Positions 32,285 to 43,500 of a stretch of DNA of 64,000 bases are shown here, in pieces (position 1 is the stretch's first letter; the number at the start of each line of letters is the position of its first letter). The position numbers and the translations under genes are program-made. The stretch comes from Taudactylus pleione (lineage: Eukaryota > Chordata > Amphibia > Anura > Myobatrachidae), in the NCBI GenBank assembly GCA_031769625.1, contig JAUIMM010000088.1, positions 10,545,501 through 10,609,500 of the forward strand, read 5' to 3'. Below the pieces are notes generated by a model. The model was not told the DNA's origin, searched no databases, and was given only the letters and a program-made list of their open reading frames with translations.

Positions 32285-32822
32285 GGCCCTGATTCAGACC
32301 CACTCGCGAGCGGCTGTCCGCTCGCAAGTGGGTCGATGTTCTGCACTCAGCATGCGCACGACAGAGGGAGCTCCGTCGTGTGCATGCGCCAGACGCGACG
32401 AGCGAAGGAAAGTCCTTCGCTCGTTGTGTCTGATCAAAGGGGGCGTGCTGTCGATGTTGATTGACAGCACACCCCCTTTGGTGGGCGTGCCTCCCTGACA
32501 GGGGCGTTCCCACGGGAACGCCTCCCGTCAGCAGCCGGCCCACTGACATCACTAGTGATGTCAGTGGGAGTGATTTTGGCTCTGATAGAGCCAAAATCAC
32601 TCCGGAGCTTGCGGTTGAAAACCTCAACCGCAGGCTCCGGCTCGCAGTTTCGATGGTCGCGATGGTCACGACCATCGCGGCCATCAAACTGCACGCTTGT
32701 ATAGGCTGTGGGTGGTGACCCACAGCTATACGAGCGTCCAGGAGGATGCTCCATTTTTATGGAGGGCGGCCCTCATTCAGAGCGTGCGCTCTGCTCAGAG
32801 CGTACGGCTCTGAATGAGGGCC
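32285..32822. mobile_element. Hairpin-chain MITE family A, copy A4 (TAA duplication), inside L1 ORF1
   Basis: It is flanked by TAA (32,282-32,284 and 32,823-32,825), in the opposite orientation to A1-A3. Hairpins include GACCCACTCGCGAGC..GCTCGCAAGTGGGTC, CGACAGAGG..CGTCGTG, AAAGGGGGCGTGCTGTC with CAGCACACCCCCTTT, CACTGACATCACTAGTGATG, GTGATTTTGGCTC with its complement, GGTTGAAAACCTCAACC and GATGGTCGCGATGG. Removing 32,285-32,822 plus one TAA restores reading continuity of the L1 ORF1, proving both boundaries. Confidence 0.92.
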
Positions 32823-33276
32823 TAAGTCCATAAGTTCCCGCTGTTTGACAGATTCAGGTAAGCCAATCAGACGTAAATTATTGCGGCGGTTGCGATTCTC
32901 CAAATCTTCCAGCTTTTCCTGCATAGTGACAATGGAAGCTTCCTGCGTTTCAATTACCGATTTGGCCGTAGTGAGATCGTCTTCAAGATTTGAAATGCGC
33001 TGTTCTGCTTCATCAAACCGCACACTATGCTCGCGAAGCTGTGTTACAGCCGAATCTATCGCCTCTTTCAGACCCGCCAACTTCTGAGATTTCCTGTTCT
33101 TTGGCCACAGACGCAGCACTGAATTTGGAAGGATCAGACACGCCATCCATAATATCATCCCCAGCCGGGGAAGTAGGAGGACTAGAGGTGGCAGATGCTG
33201 TGGTTCTGGTCTCTCTGTTTCTAACACCTGGACCTCCCTTACCACCCTTTTGTATTTTGGTCACGTGTTTATCCAT
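32823..33276 (-). pseudogene. L1 ORF1, N-terminal half (frameshifted)
   Basis: The start Met at 33,276 (MDKHVTKIQK) parallels MEKFVARPQR of the intact copy. A linker rich in Ser, Thr and Pro follows, then SAASVAKEQEIS. There the frame is lost (about 33,085-33,095), with some residues missing relative to the intact copy. The next frame carries the coiled coil (LAGLKEAIDSAV, FDEAEQRISNLEDDL, MQEKLEDLENRNRRNN) and the RRM start (LRLIGLPESVKQREL), up to MITE A4. ORF1 protein normally trimerises through the coiled coil and coats L1 RNA. Confidence 0.88.
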
Positions 33277-33890
33277 ATATAAATCTCAGATAATGGACTT
33301 TGCTATGAAAATTGATTATATTTAATATGCCAAAAAAAACCTGAATAATCCTGACCAGCAGGGGGAGCTGATATAGATATAGTACCTTTGGAGATCCAGA
33401 AAAACTCTCAGATATGTCTCTGTGTAGAAATGTGTTGCAGGAACAGCAGCTACAGAGCCCTACCAATCCCAAGATGGCGGCCGTGGGCTAATACACTGCA
33501 CTGCCCACACTACAGCACTTATTTATCACCTGTGTCACAGGGGGCCAGTGAAATCAGAGAGGCAGGAAGGTAGGTGGCCCCTCCAATATTACACTTAAGG
33601 GGAAGAGGTGACAAGGGAGGCAGCTGCGTGATCCATCCGGATCCAAAATGGCGGCCACAATTAGTGGTGCTATGTACTGCACCTAAACTCCGGCGGTATG
33701 GTGATGGTGGGGAGCCGGGAATAGTATCCACTTACCCACTGCTATCTCCAGTTGTCGCGCTGATGTCCGCGCGTCACTGCTCCCTGCGCTGTGGGTGTTT
33801 TATCTGCGCCAGTATGTGAAGGGAGCGAGAGCTCTCTAAAATGCGGCCATCTGCAAGGTCCACCCACCGGAAGCCCCCCCCCTCATTTTT

Positions 33891-34211
33891 AATAATTCTA
33901 GGGATATAGTATCTACATACAGGTTCCTGCAATTAAATCTTGTTATTAATAGCTACTGCTCTAAATAATGCCTGGGCCACTGGGTTGGATAGTATTCCTA
34001 GTAGTCGACCTTAGCCTGGCATGGCTGCCATTTATCCTTATCAACCTTGTGTCCTGTGAGTGGGAGATAAAGCACAATAGTTTAATATCATTTAAACATG
34101 ACCTAAAATACAACAATAAATTGGCCACATTTTACATTAGAACAGATCCATTGGCAGATTGAAAAGATTGTAAACAGTCATATAAGGCCTGGGAGAAGAT
34201 ACTGGGGTTGC
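33891..34211 (-). other. Provirus remnant between L1 and gag
   Basis: This is presumed pol-region remnant of the retrovirus, judged from position. No pol motif is recognised in any minus-strand frame. It confirms that protease, reverse transcriptase and most of integrase are missing. Confidence 0.4.
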
Positions 34212-34997
34212 CTATGAACCCATGGGAAGCCCGTGTTCATGTGTGGCGTTCTTTACTTTGCAGTACTTACTTATGTGTCCCGCTTGGTTGCAGTTAAAAC
34301 ATGTTTTTGAGCGGGGTGGGTGAAAAGATTGTTGTGGGATTTGAGCAAGAGGGAAAGGTGGTGGGTATGGGTAAGGATATGGAGGATAAGGGTATGAAGT
34401 TTGTGGGTAGCATGAGGCTTGTGGTTGTGTATGATATGTGGGGTAAGGATGTGTTTGCTGTGGTGTGGGATTGGTGAGGACGTGTAATTGTTCAGGTGCA
34501 GGTGTGTGTGTGGGTGCAGGTGTGTCGGTTGGCTGTGATGTTATTGTTATTCCTTCCAAAGCTTGGATACTGACAGCCATTAGTTTTTCGCTCTGGGTCT
34601 CTCTCTTCTTTGTGATATTTTTATCATGTTCTATGGCAGATTCTATGAGTGTATCTATTGTGACTCCCCTCCAGCCAGGTTGTGAGGTCTGAACCCGAGT
34701 CTCTAAGTCGTCTTTCAGACCGTCCATTAGTACCGTGACTATCATTCCCCTGTGGTGAGTGCTATCTTTAATATCTTCTAACCCAGTGTACTGGGTGATA
34801 GCCTGCAGAGCCCAGTCACAATAACCTTCTGCAGATTCACTCTCCTTTTGCTTAATGGTGAAAATTTTGTTCCAGTTAACTACTACTGGAAAATATATAC
34901 CCAATTGAGTTACAATGCGGGAAATGTTACCTTGGTTTACTTGGTCTGTTAAGGGAACGTCACCATCCAATACACAATCCGTGGTAAATGTTGTCAC
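34212..34997 (-). pseudogene. Endogenous retrovirus gag, capsid end and nucleocapsid
   Basis: The 261-residue frame begins in capsid and includes a stretch resembling the major homology region (IKQKESESAEGYCDWALQ, around residues 48-65). A Thr-Pro-rich and then Pro-Tyr-rich linker follows (about 160-225), then a nucleocapsid zinc knuckle with C233-x2-C236-x4-H241-x4-C246 spacing. A single CCHC knuckle fits gammaretrovirus/epsilonretrovirus-like gag (family knowledge). The frame is in register with the upstream segment across one stop (35,016-35,018), so the listed Met is not a real start. The next gene, pol, is almost entirely deleted. Confidence 0.82.
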
Positions 34998-35015
34998 GTC
35001 GGTATTGCGTGGCAG

Positions 35016-35768
35016 TCAGGCCCTTAACACCACTCGCCAATCTTTATTAGTTGGTTCATGAGAACTACCCAAATTTCTCAAAAATTTTTGACATTTGGCT
35101 AGTTCCTTTTTTGGATCGGGGAAATCATTTACGATGGAATTTAGTTCTGCTCTTGTCCAGGGACAATGCATTACTACTTCCCTCGTGGGCACTACACCGT
35201 TCGCATCTGCATTTCCATTCGGAACAGTTATCGTCCCAATGGGATGCAGACCGGTAGCGCTGCTACCTTTGACCTGGTTACCTGGCTGGGGGTTTAATCT
35301 GCTGCTGCTACGTATAGTATGAACAACTTCCTCTACAGGTGCAGAGGGTGTTAACACTTCCCTTGCTGTTACCGATGGAGATGGCGGCACCACCCGTGAT
35401 TGTGGTGATGCAGCATCTATCATTTGCACAGCATGGGAAATGGCAGACATTACAATAGGCTCATCATCCACATCATAAACATTTTCTTTATGGTTGCTTA
35501 AGAGAGGGTACAAATTGCTTGTTACATTTTTATGGGTATTTTTGGTAACTGTACTTGCACCTCCATGCACATAAGGTGGGGGAGGTGAGCGTGAACTGCT
35601 GGCAATACTCTCCACAACGCTACCTTGCCGCACGTGCGCACCATTTTGCAGCTCGCCCGTATTGCAATTTAGAGTCGCGGATGTATTTTCTTGCAATGCG
35701 CTCGCGACGCAAGTTTGCGTCGCTTGCACATTTTTAAGCCACGCATCCCCTTCATGCTGCCACAACAT
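35016..35768 (-). pseudogene. Endogenous retrovirus gag, matrix end to capsid N-terminal part
   Basis: The 250-residue frame contains a proline-rich segment with a PPPPY late-domain-type motif (62-66), which in retroviruses recruits the ESCRT budding machinery through Nedd4-type ligases. A variable linker follows, then a capsid-like segment (CPWTRAELNSIVNDFPDPKK, about 200-219). It ends at an in-frame stop and continues as the 34,212-34,997 segment. Upstream it overlaps, in another frame, the matrix piece at 35,669-36,052, so a frameshift lies in the 35,670-35,768 overlap. Confidence 0.75.
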
Positions 35769-36052
35769 TCACAATATTTGACCTTTTCCTCTCGCAAGCG
35801 CATCAAACTGATGTGATCCCGGACATTATCTAATACATCCTTATCAAAACTACCAATTTTGGGAAACGGTCTAACACTCTTCATCATCATATTAAACCAT
35901 AAATCACAATACCTTATTGCATAAGTACCGTACTTAGTATGCATAATACGACGGGCCGATCCAATCGGAGCTTTCATTAGCAGCACATCATTGTCTAACA
36001 TCTCTACTGTTTGCATGGCTCCCATTCTGAGACAAAATCCTACGCTTTTCAA
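35669..36052 (-). pseudogene. Endogenous retrovirus gag, matrix-like N-terminal piece
   Basis: The 127-residue frame starts at the first Met of the gag region. It has no strong motif, but it is basic, lies at the right place for matrix, and has a C-terminal basic cluster. It is out of frame with the following gag piece. No myristoylation Gly2 is seen at this Met, so the true start may be elsewhere. Confidence 0.5.
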
Positions 36053-36097
36053 TAAAGATTTAAACTGGTGAAAGACAATCTAGATACTCTCACTTAC

Positions 36098-36357
36098 CTA
36101 CGGAAGAAATTTCTAGATGCCCCCGCTCACCTACAGAAGAATTTCTAGATGCCCCCGCTCACCTACGGAAGAAATTTCTAGATGCCCCCGCTCACCTACA
36201 GAAGAATTTCTAGATGCCCCCGCTCACCTACGGAAGAATTTCTAGATGCCCCCGCTCACCTACGGAAGAAATTCTAGATGCCCCCGCTCACCTACGGAAG
36301 AAATTCTAGATACCCCCGCTCACCTACGGAAGAAATTCTAGATGCCCCTGCTCACCT
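36098..36357 (-). repeat. 33-bp tandem repeat in the provirus leader
   Basis: About eight units of 32-33 bp share CTCACCTACGGAAGAA and TTTCTAGATGCCCCCG, with A/G and one-base-length variants. The array lies just 5' of gag on the minus strand, where the untranslated leader is expected. No primer-binding site or LTR edge could be identified. The 36,358-36,668 stretch is unassigned and presumably leader or LTR remnant. Confidence 0.85.
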
Positions 36358-36668
36358 ATTATCTCTCAGCTCACAATCACACCTAGTGCGGCTCAACTAC
36401 AATGCTCAAATAACCCAACCTTATTATTGAACACTGCAGTCACACTGAGAGCCAGTCCCTAACAAAAATAACAAACCATACACCTGCTCTGTGTACTGAA
36501 CGGTAAGCTGCTTACCGAGCGGTTAGACTAACCCTTGCACCTAGCCCTTAAGGATCATACGATACCCTTAACTGTCCAACAAATACTCACTGTTACACAC
36601 TTTTTCCTGCGCAGAAAAATACACGTTAACCCAGATATTGATAACAATTGAAAAATGTAAACTTCAAC

Positions 36669-37144
36669 CAGTGGCAAACGCAGGATTTCTCGAAGGGGGT
36701 TTCCAAATGCTTGATTTTAGAGCGAGTGTGGCCAGTCCATGAAGAGGGCATAATTAGTACTTAACCAGCTTTAATATGCCTGAGCTGAATGTTTTTATTT
36801 TAAATGTGGGCACCATTACAAACTATTGGAGCATATCCAGGAGCCTGGAGGAGCTGCAGAAGAACCTAGCACTGCCCTGGACACATATGTACATATTGGG
36901 CTCTATAGCAGTGCATCCCTAACAGTGCATGTTTTCCAGATCTCCTAGTTGGTGCACAGGTTATTTAATACTGGCTGATACATGTTAAACAATCCACAGG
37001 TGGTGCTAATTATTTCATTTGTGATACTGACAAGAATATGCAGCACTAGTAAAATTCTATTATATTACTCTTTCTATTGTGGTCATGGTGTTTTCTGGGG
37101 AGGGGGGTTTCCAGGCAGACGGAACCCCCCTGCGTTTGCCTATG
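36669..37144. mobile_element. GGCAAACGCAGG element, copy 2 (inverted)
   Basis: The ends are CAGTGGCAAACGCAGG and CCTGCGTTTGCCTATG. It is the reverse complement of copy 1 at 11,129-11,679, sharing GAATGTTTTTATTTTA-type, GAGCCTGGAGGAGC and CATGTTTTCCAGATCT words. A truncated relative starts at 58,231. Confidence 0.68.
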
Positions 37145-37990
37145 CCAACGGCTTTGTTTAAACACCGTGGCAGCACAACCGGAAGTACGTATACGCTATT
37201 ATGCGACCAGTCACATAGAAAATAATGCGACTGCCACACAACCGTATGACAATTTTTTAGCTGCGTACGCAAAAGTGCGTCTTTTCCGTGCGCAAAACTG
37301 CGACTCCGCCGCGTACTCAATACTGCAGCACCCTTTTAAACATTAGATCCTATCAACAAAGGAAAATAAACTTTTTCCTTTCTTTTCACGCTGGAGAAGA
37401 TGTGGCTGGAGAGGCAGCAAAATGGGGTGGAAAGCCCCTTCTATGAATTATGTTTGGTGACACACCCTACTCACACCTGATATTTACAGACAACAGCTTG
37501 TTACTTGTCTGCTTTGTTTTGCATGTTGTACCACTGAGCATACATTCTGGTAGAAGAGTACATGCTTTGCTGACAGCTGTCCTTAAATGATGAGGTGTTT
37601 CCCAAAGATAGATCCTGGTGGTGATGGATGACACACGCACTGTGCTGAGAGAGGCTGGGGGCTTCCCAGCAGCTCCCGGAGCACTAGACAAGCCCCCAGC
37701 ATGACGAGGACAGGGGCATGACATGAGGTCACGCACCCAAAATGACACAAATCAGTGGGCGTGGCATCACGGGCATGAGGTCACACCATACTTACCTACT
37801 TTTGAAAAATCATTTCAGGGAGATTGTGAAAGCAACACCTATGAGCGTTGCAGTAAAGTAGATGTGTACTACTACTTCTGGGGAGCGTGCCATAAAATTG
37901 ACTTACATCCAAATGTCAATGAGCCCCAAAGCAGTTAGTAAAATCTAAATTTTATATGTTTTACACATATAAGTGGCCACAAGAAACCTT
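37145..37990. other. Unassigned region
   Basis: There are alternating TGCGA words at 37,200-37,310 similar in flavour to family C interiors, but no complete element or gene is recognised. Confidence 0.35.
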
Positions 37991-38428
37991 GGCCCCCATT
38001 TATCAATGAAGGTAAACACCAGTGCAATTTTTCGTTTAGTATCACTGTGACACAAACAAAAAATCCACTGGTAATTACCAATACTTACCCTTCCGGCGAA
38101 GTCCTCCTCGGCGAGGTCCTCTGCTGGGTTGCTGGCAGCCTAACGCTGCTAGTGACAGGGGTCTTGTGAAATGTGCATGCCCAGCAGTCCATCTGCGCAT
38201 GTGCATGACATGGGGACCCGGCGGTGCCTGGAAGGCTTTGCTGAAGCTGTAAAGGCAGCGCTGGGTCCCCATGGGACCGCATGGCCCTCGCCATCTAAAG
38301 ATGGCAAGAGTGATGCTGTGACAAACAGCTGTAATCTTGAATCACTGATGTTTGTTAAATCCAGGAACGATGATATAAACCCTTTTGGGAGCACTAAAGG
38401 GGTTATGCTGCGTTGATAAATGGGGGCC
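37991..38428. mobile_element. Hairpin MITE with GGCCCCCATTTATCAA ends (CTT duplication)
   Basis: It is flanked by CTT (37,988-37,990 and 38,429-38,431), with ends GGCCCCCATTTATCAA and TTGATAAATGGGGGCC. The interior has inverted words such as GGGGACCCGGCGG and CTGGGTCCCC. The 3-bp duplication and GG..CC ends place it with the other hairpin MITEs here. Confidence 0.82.
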
Positions 38429-38555
38429 CTTATACATAGTCATTGGGAGCATAGTGTCTTATACCCAATGTATATATTTCTGATTTCTTTCTTTCCAGAT
38501 GTATATAACAGCTACATAATGGGGTAAGGTGCAATGAGGGAGATTGCTAGGGGTA

Positions 38556-38839
38556 CAGGGCCAGCTCTAAGGGTGTTCGACCTGAGTGGTTGAACAGGGG
38601 CGCCACCCATAGAGGGCGCACCCTTCCCCAGCATCCCAATTTCAGCGGGACATTTCTGTCCCGCTGTTCCACCCGTGGGCCGAAGTGGCCCGCGTGTGGT
38701 TAAATCGGAAGGTTAGGGACCCCCCACTGCCACAGCTGTGCAGCGGTTACGGACCCTGGTAATTAGGCCACGCTCCCATTTTTGGCCGCGCGCTGGAGGG
38801 GGCCGGCACAGGGTGCTCCGACCCCTGGAGCCGGCCCTG
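38556..38839. mobile_element. hAT-type MITE (CAGGGCCAGCTCTAAGG end)
   Basis: It is flanked by TAGGGGTA (38,548-38,555) and TAGGGCTA (38,840-38,847), which match at 7 of 8 positions. The ends are CAGGGCCAGCTCTAAGG and CCTGGAGCCGGCCCTG. Non-coding; GC-rich interior. Confidence 0.75.
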
Positions 38840-38842
38840 TAG

Positions 38843-38999
38843 GGCTATATTTACTAAAGTGAGAGTTTTTAGTAGTGGAGATGTTGCCCATAGCAACCAA
38901 TCAGATTCTAGCTATTATATTCTAGAAGTTGCTAGGTAAATGTTAAGTAGAATCTGAAAAACTATTTTTGAAAACAATCACGTTAGTAAATATACCTCC
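38843..38999. mobile_element. Short MITE with TATATTTACTAA ends and CCAAT core
   Basis: The ends GGCTATATTTACTAAAG and TTAGTAAATATACC are inverted, with TAG on both sides as a possible 3-bp duplication. The interior includes GATGTTGCCCATAGCAACCA followed by ATCAGATTCTAGCTATTAT, a dispersed sequence I know from frogs; this is a main reason for calling the host an anuran. Confidence 0.65.
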
Positions 39000-39291
39000 T
39001 AGACTCTTCAGGGAGTCAGGGAGATTGTCAGGAAGACTCCCTGAAATAGCAGCAATCAGGAAGAGTTGGCAAGTATGGGTCACACACTCTTTCGTGAAGG
39101 TGTGTGCAAAGGGTCGGTAGGTGCCATGCTGAGTGTTACCACCTGTTGTGATGCCTCTGACTACACATTGTAGATTATAGGAATATTTATAGGGATATCT
39201 GAATTCAACAGAGTTTCTGGCCCAAATAAAGAGTACAGTTTCAGTGATTTCATACAAGTTACAGAACTCTGAGATAACATCTACTATCTTT

Positions 39292-39619
39292 GGGCGGTAT
39301 TCAATTGTTTCGCCCCCTTACGTGCCCGCCAGGAGCTATTGCTCCTGCCGGGCGTGATCAGCTGCCAGCGCACAATTTCAGCTCACAGCCCCAGGGGGGT
39401 GCGAGTTGAAATGGCTGAAAAGTGACCTGTTTGAGCGCCCAAACAGCACTTTTCACGATTGCGCCCAGCACTTTGGTCGACGGTAGCCATTTTACACGGA
39501 TAAATCCGACTAATATGGGCGCGATCAGCGCAAAAATCAGCAAAAATTGAATAGCACCCTGCGATCTCCCATCACTTTAGACGAGAGATCCGGACCGCAA
39601 AAACAATTGAATACCGCCC
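39292..39619. mobile_element. MITE with GGGCGGTATTCAATTG ends
   Basis: The termini GGGCGGTATTCAATTG and CAATTGAATACCGCCC are perfect inverted repeats. The interior has AGCGCCCAAACAG and related short inverted words. No target duplication is visible. Confidence 0.75.
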
Positions 39620-40558
39620 ACGGTGTCTAAATGGTACAGGACACATTATGCCACATTATAATTATAATTGTATTTCTCAAATACATGTACAATTAAATAG
39701 AATGCTGAACTGTCAGCGAAGGCAAAATATACCTAGATACAAGGAACCTTTTAGGAGATGTATAGTAAAGGGACTGACTTGCAGAATGACTTTACAATAC
39801 TTAAATGGTGTGAATAAACATATACTGTAAACAACTGCGAAAGATATCATTATCTATGTGAACCTCTGACTTCACTAGTCTTTACTGATAATAGTATCTT
39901 TCACTATTTTGAACATGTTAGGACTAGGGGTGTGCACCGGCCACTTTTCGTGTTTTGTGTTTTGGTTTTGGATCTGGATCTTTCTTCGTGTTTTGGATCT
40001 GGATTGGTTTTGCCAAAACCACCCTTCCGTGTTTTGGGTTCTGGGTTTTGTGTTTTGGATCTGTATTTTTTTGAAAAAAAGCATAAAAACAGCTAAAATC
40101 ACAGAATTTGTAGGTTTTTCTGCTCCTATGCTATTATTAACCTCAATAACCTTAATTTCCACTCATTTCCAGTCTATTCTGAACACCTCACACCTCACAA
40201 TAGTGTTTTTATGTCCAAAAGGTTGCACCGAGGTAGCTGGATGACTATGCTAAGCGACACGAGTGGGCGGCACAAACACGTGACCCATCTAGGAGTGACA
40301 CTGCAGTGGCAGGCAGGATGGCAGTTAGAAAAACTAGGCCCCAAACTGTACATAATGCAAAGAAAAAAAGAGGTGCAAGATGGAATTGTCCTTGGGCCCT
40401 CCCACCCACCCTTATGTTGTATAAACAGGACATGCACACTTTAACAAATCAATCATTTCAGCGCCAGGGTCTGCCACACAACTGTGGCTGAAATGATTGG
40501 TTCGTTTGGGCCCCCACAAAACAAGCTGGCAATTAATGTGTCCCTGCACAAACTGGCT

Positions 40559-43500
40559 CTACGGAGGCAAGATGTCATCCTCATCCTCCTCATCCACCGA
40601 TTCCTCACCCTCTTCAGTGTGTACATCCTCATCCTCACAAAGTATTAACTCGTCCCCACTTGAATCCACCACCACAGGTCCCTCTGTACCTTCTGGAGGC
40701 TGGTCTCCCTGGAAGAGCTGATAATTCATTTTGATGAACATCATCTTCTCCACATTCTGTGGAAGCAACCTCCTACGCCTTTCGCTGACAAGGTTCCCGG
40801 CTGCACTAAACACTCTTTCGGAGTACACACTGGAGGGGGGGCAACTCAGGTAAAATAGAGCCAGTTTGTACAGGGGCCTCCAAATTGCCTCTTTTTCCTG
40901 CCAGTACAGGTATGGACTGTCTGACATGCCTACTTGGATGCTGTCACCGATGTAATCCTCCACCATTCTGTCAATGGTGACAGTATCATATGCAGTGACA
41001 GTAGACATGTCAGAAATTGTTGCCAGGTCCTTCAGTCCGGACCAGATGTCCAAACTTGGTCCTGCCTGCCCTGCATCACCGCCAGCGGGTTGCTTAGGAT
41101 ACCTAAGTTTTTTCCTGGCAGCCCCAGTTGCGGGAGAAAATGAAGAAGGAGCCGTTGACGTGTCACGTTCCGCTTCAGCTGACAGTGTGTTCACCAGCAG
41201 GTCTTTGCACCTCTGCAGGCTTGTGTCGGCCGGAAAGAGAGACACCACATAGGCTTTAAACCTAGGATCGAGCACGGTGGCCAAAATGTAGTGGTCTGAT
41301 TTCAACAGATTGACCACCCTGGAATCCTGGCAAAGCGAATGAAGGGCTTCATCCACAAGTCCCACATGCCGAGCGGAATCGCTCCGTCTTAGCTCCTCCT
41401 TCACTTTCTCCAGCTGCTTCTGCAAAAGCCTGATGAGGGGAATGACCTGACTCAAGCTGGCAGTGTCTGAACTGACTTCACGTGTGGCAAGTTCGAAGGG
41501 CTGAAGAACCTTGCACAACACGGAAATCATTCTCCACTGCGCTTGAGTCAGGTGCATACCCCCTCCTTTGCCTATGTCATAGGTGGATGTATAGGCTTGT
41601 ATGGCCTTTTGCTGCTCCTCCATCCTCTGAAGCATATAGAGGGTTGAGTTCCACCGCGTCACAACCTCTTGCTTCAGGTGATGGCGGGGCAGGTTCAAGA
41701 GTGTTTGCTGGCGCTCCAGTCTTCGGCACGCAGTCGCTGAATGGCGAAAGTGGCCAGAAATTTTTCGGGCCACCCAAAGCGTCTCCTGCACGCCCCTGTC
41801 GCTTTTCAGAAAATTCTGCACCACCAAGTTTATTGTGTGAGCAAAACATGGGACGTGCTGGAATTTGCCCAGATGTAATGCCCGCACAATATTGGTGGCG
41901 TTGTCAGATATCACAAATCCCCAGGAGAGTCTAAGTGGGGTAAGCCACTGGGCGATGATTTCCCTCAGTTTCTCTAAGAGGTTGTCGGCGGTGTGCCTCT
42001 TACTGAAACCGGTGATACACAGCGTAGCCTGCCTTGTAACGAGCTGGCGTTTCTGAGATGCTGCTACTGGTGACGCTGCTGCTGTTGCTGCGTAAGGTGA
42101 TACATCTACCCAGTGGGCTGTCACAGTCATATAGTCCTTAGTCTGCCCTGTTCCACTTGTCCACATGTCCGTGGTTAAGTGGACATTGTGTACAATGGCA
42201 TTTTTCAGGACACTGAGGACACTTTTTCTGACGTTTCTGTACAGTCTCGGTATCGCCTGCCTAGTGAAGTGGAATCTAGACGGGATTTGGAACCGGGGAC
42301 ACACTACCTCCATCAATTGTCTAAATCCCACTGCACTAATGGTGGATACCGGACGCACGTCTAACACCAACATAGCAGTCAAGGCCTCAGTTATACGTTT
42401 TGCTTCAGGATGACTGCTGTCGTACTTCATCCTCCTCGCTAAGGACTGTTGGAGGGTCAATTGTTTAGTAAAAGTAGTGGTGTTCCTACTTCCTCTCTGG
42501 GATGATGAACGACTCCCAGCAGCAGCAGCAACAGCAGCAGCGGCAGCAGTAGGCGTAGCAATGCAGGATCCTCCGGAGGAATCCCGGATAGGAGAGTCAG
42601 TCATGCCAGTGATATGGCCTGCAGGACTACTTCCGATCCTGACTAAGGAGGAAATTGACGAGGAGGGAGTTGACGGTGTGGTTTGCAGGCGCTTGGATAC
42701 AACAGGACAACGGGATTTAGGTGTCCCTGGACTGCTTACGGTCTGAGCCAAAGTTTCTGAACTTGACAGTAACTTTTTATGAACGCGCTGCAGGTGCCGT
42801 ATAAGGGAGGATGTTCCTAGGTGGTTGACGTCCCTACCCCTACTTATTTCACCTTTACATATGGTACATATGGCAAGACAGTTGTTGTCCGGATTTGGAT
42901 AGAAATATTGCCAGACCAAAGAGGTGGAATGTTTGGTCTTCTGCCCAGGCATGACCGTGATGGGCTTTTTCATCCCACGGACAACAACTGTCTCCCCCGG
43001 AGCCTGATTTAAACAAACCACATCACCATCAGAATCCTCCTCGCCAACTTCCTCCTCAGCGCCAGCTACACCAGTATCCTCATCCTGTTGTACTTCAACA
43101 GTGACATCTTCAATTTGCATATCAGCAAGTGGACTGTGGGTGCTCCTTTCAGCACTTGCAGGGGGCGTGCAAATGGTGGAAAGAGCCACCTCTTCCCGTC
43201 CAGTGCTGGGAAGGTCAGGCATCGCAACCACCACCACACTTGGACTCTCTTTGGGGATTTGTGATATCTTCTTAGAAAGCACAGTTCTTCGCTGTGCTTT
43301 TGCCAGCTTAACTCTTTTGATTTTTTTAGTGGGAGGAGTGCTTCCATCGTCATGTGAAGCTGAACCACTAGTCATGAACATACTAGGGATCGACCTTAGC
43401 CGTTCCTTGCCACTCCGTGTCGTAAATGGCATATTGGCAAGTTTACGTTTCTCTTCAGCTGATTTAAATGTCTTTTTCAAGGTCATTTTCCTGAACTTTG

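Larger units (their letters stand above)
27319..33876 (-). mobile_element. L1-type LINE, full length but broken, inserted in the provirus
   Basis: It is bounded by a 14-bp duplication, CCCCCCTCATTTTT (27,305-27,318 and 33,877-33,890). The A-rich tail on the minus strand adjoins the left copy. The 5' end (GGCTTCCGGTGGGTGGACC on the minus strand) matches the start of the second L1 at 61,908, so the copy is full length. ORF1 (33,276-31,844) is damaged and carries MITE A4; ORF2 (31,409-27,526) has a frameshift and a stop. ORF1 and ORF2 are separated by about 430 bp. Target-primed insertion into the pol remnant is clear. Confidence 0.92.

Noticed and set aside
36098..36357. CRISPR-like regular repeats (also the 160-bp and 31-bp arrays)
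   Set aside because: These are head-to-tail tandem units with no unique spacers, in a vertebrate-type genome.
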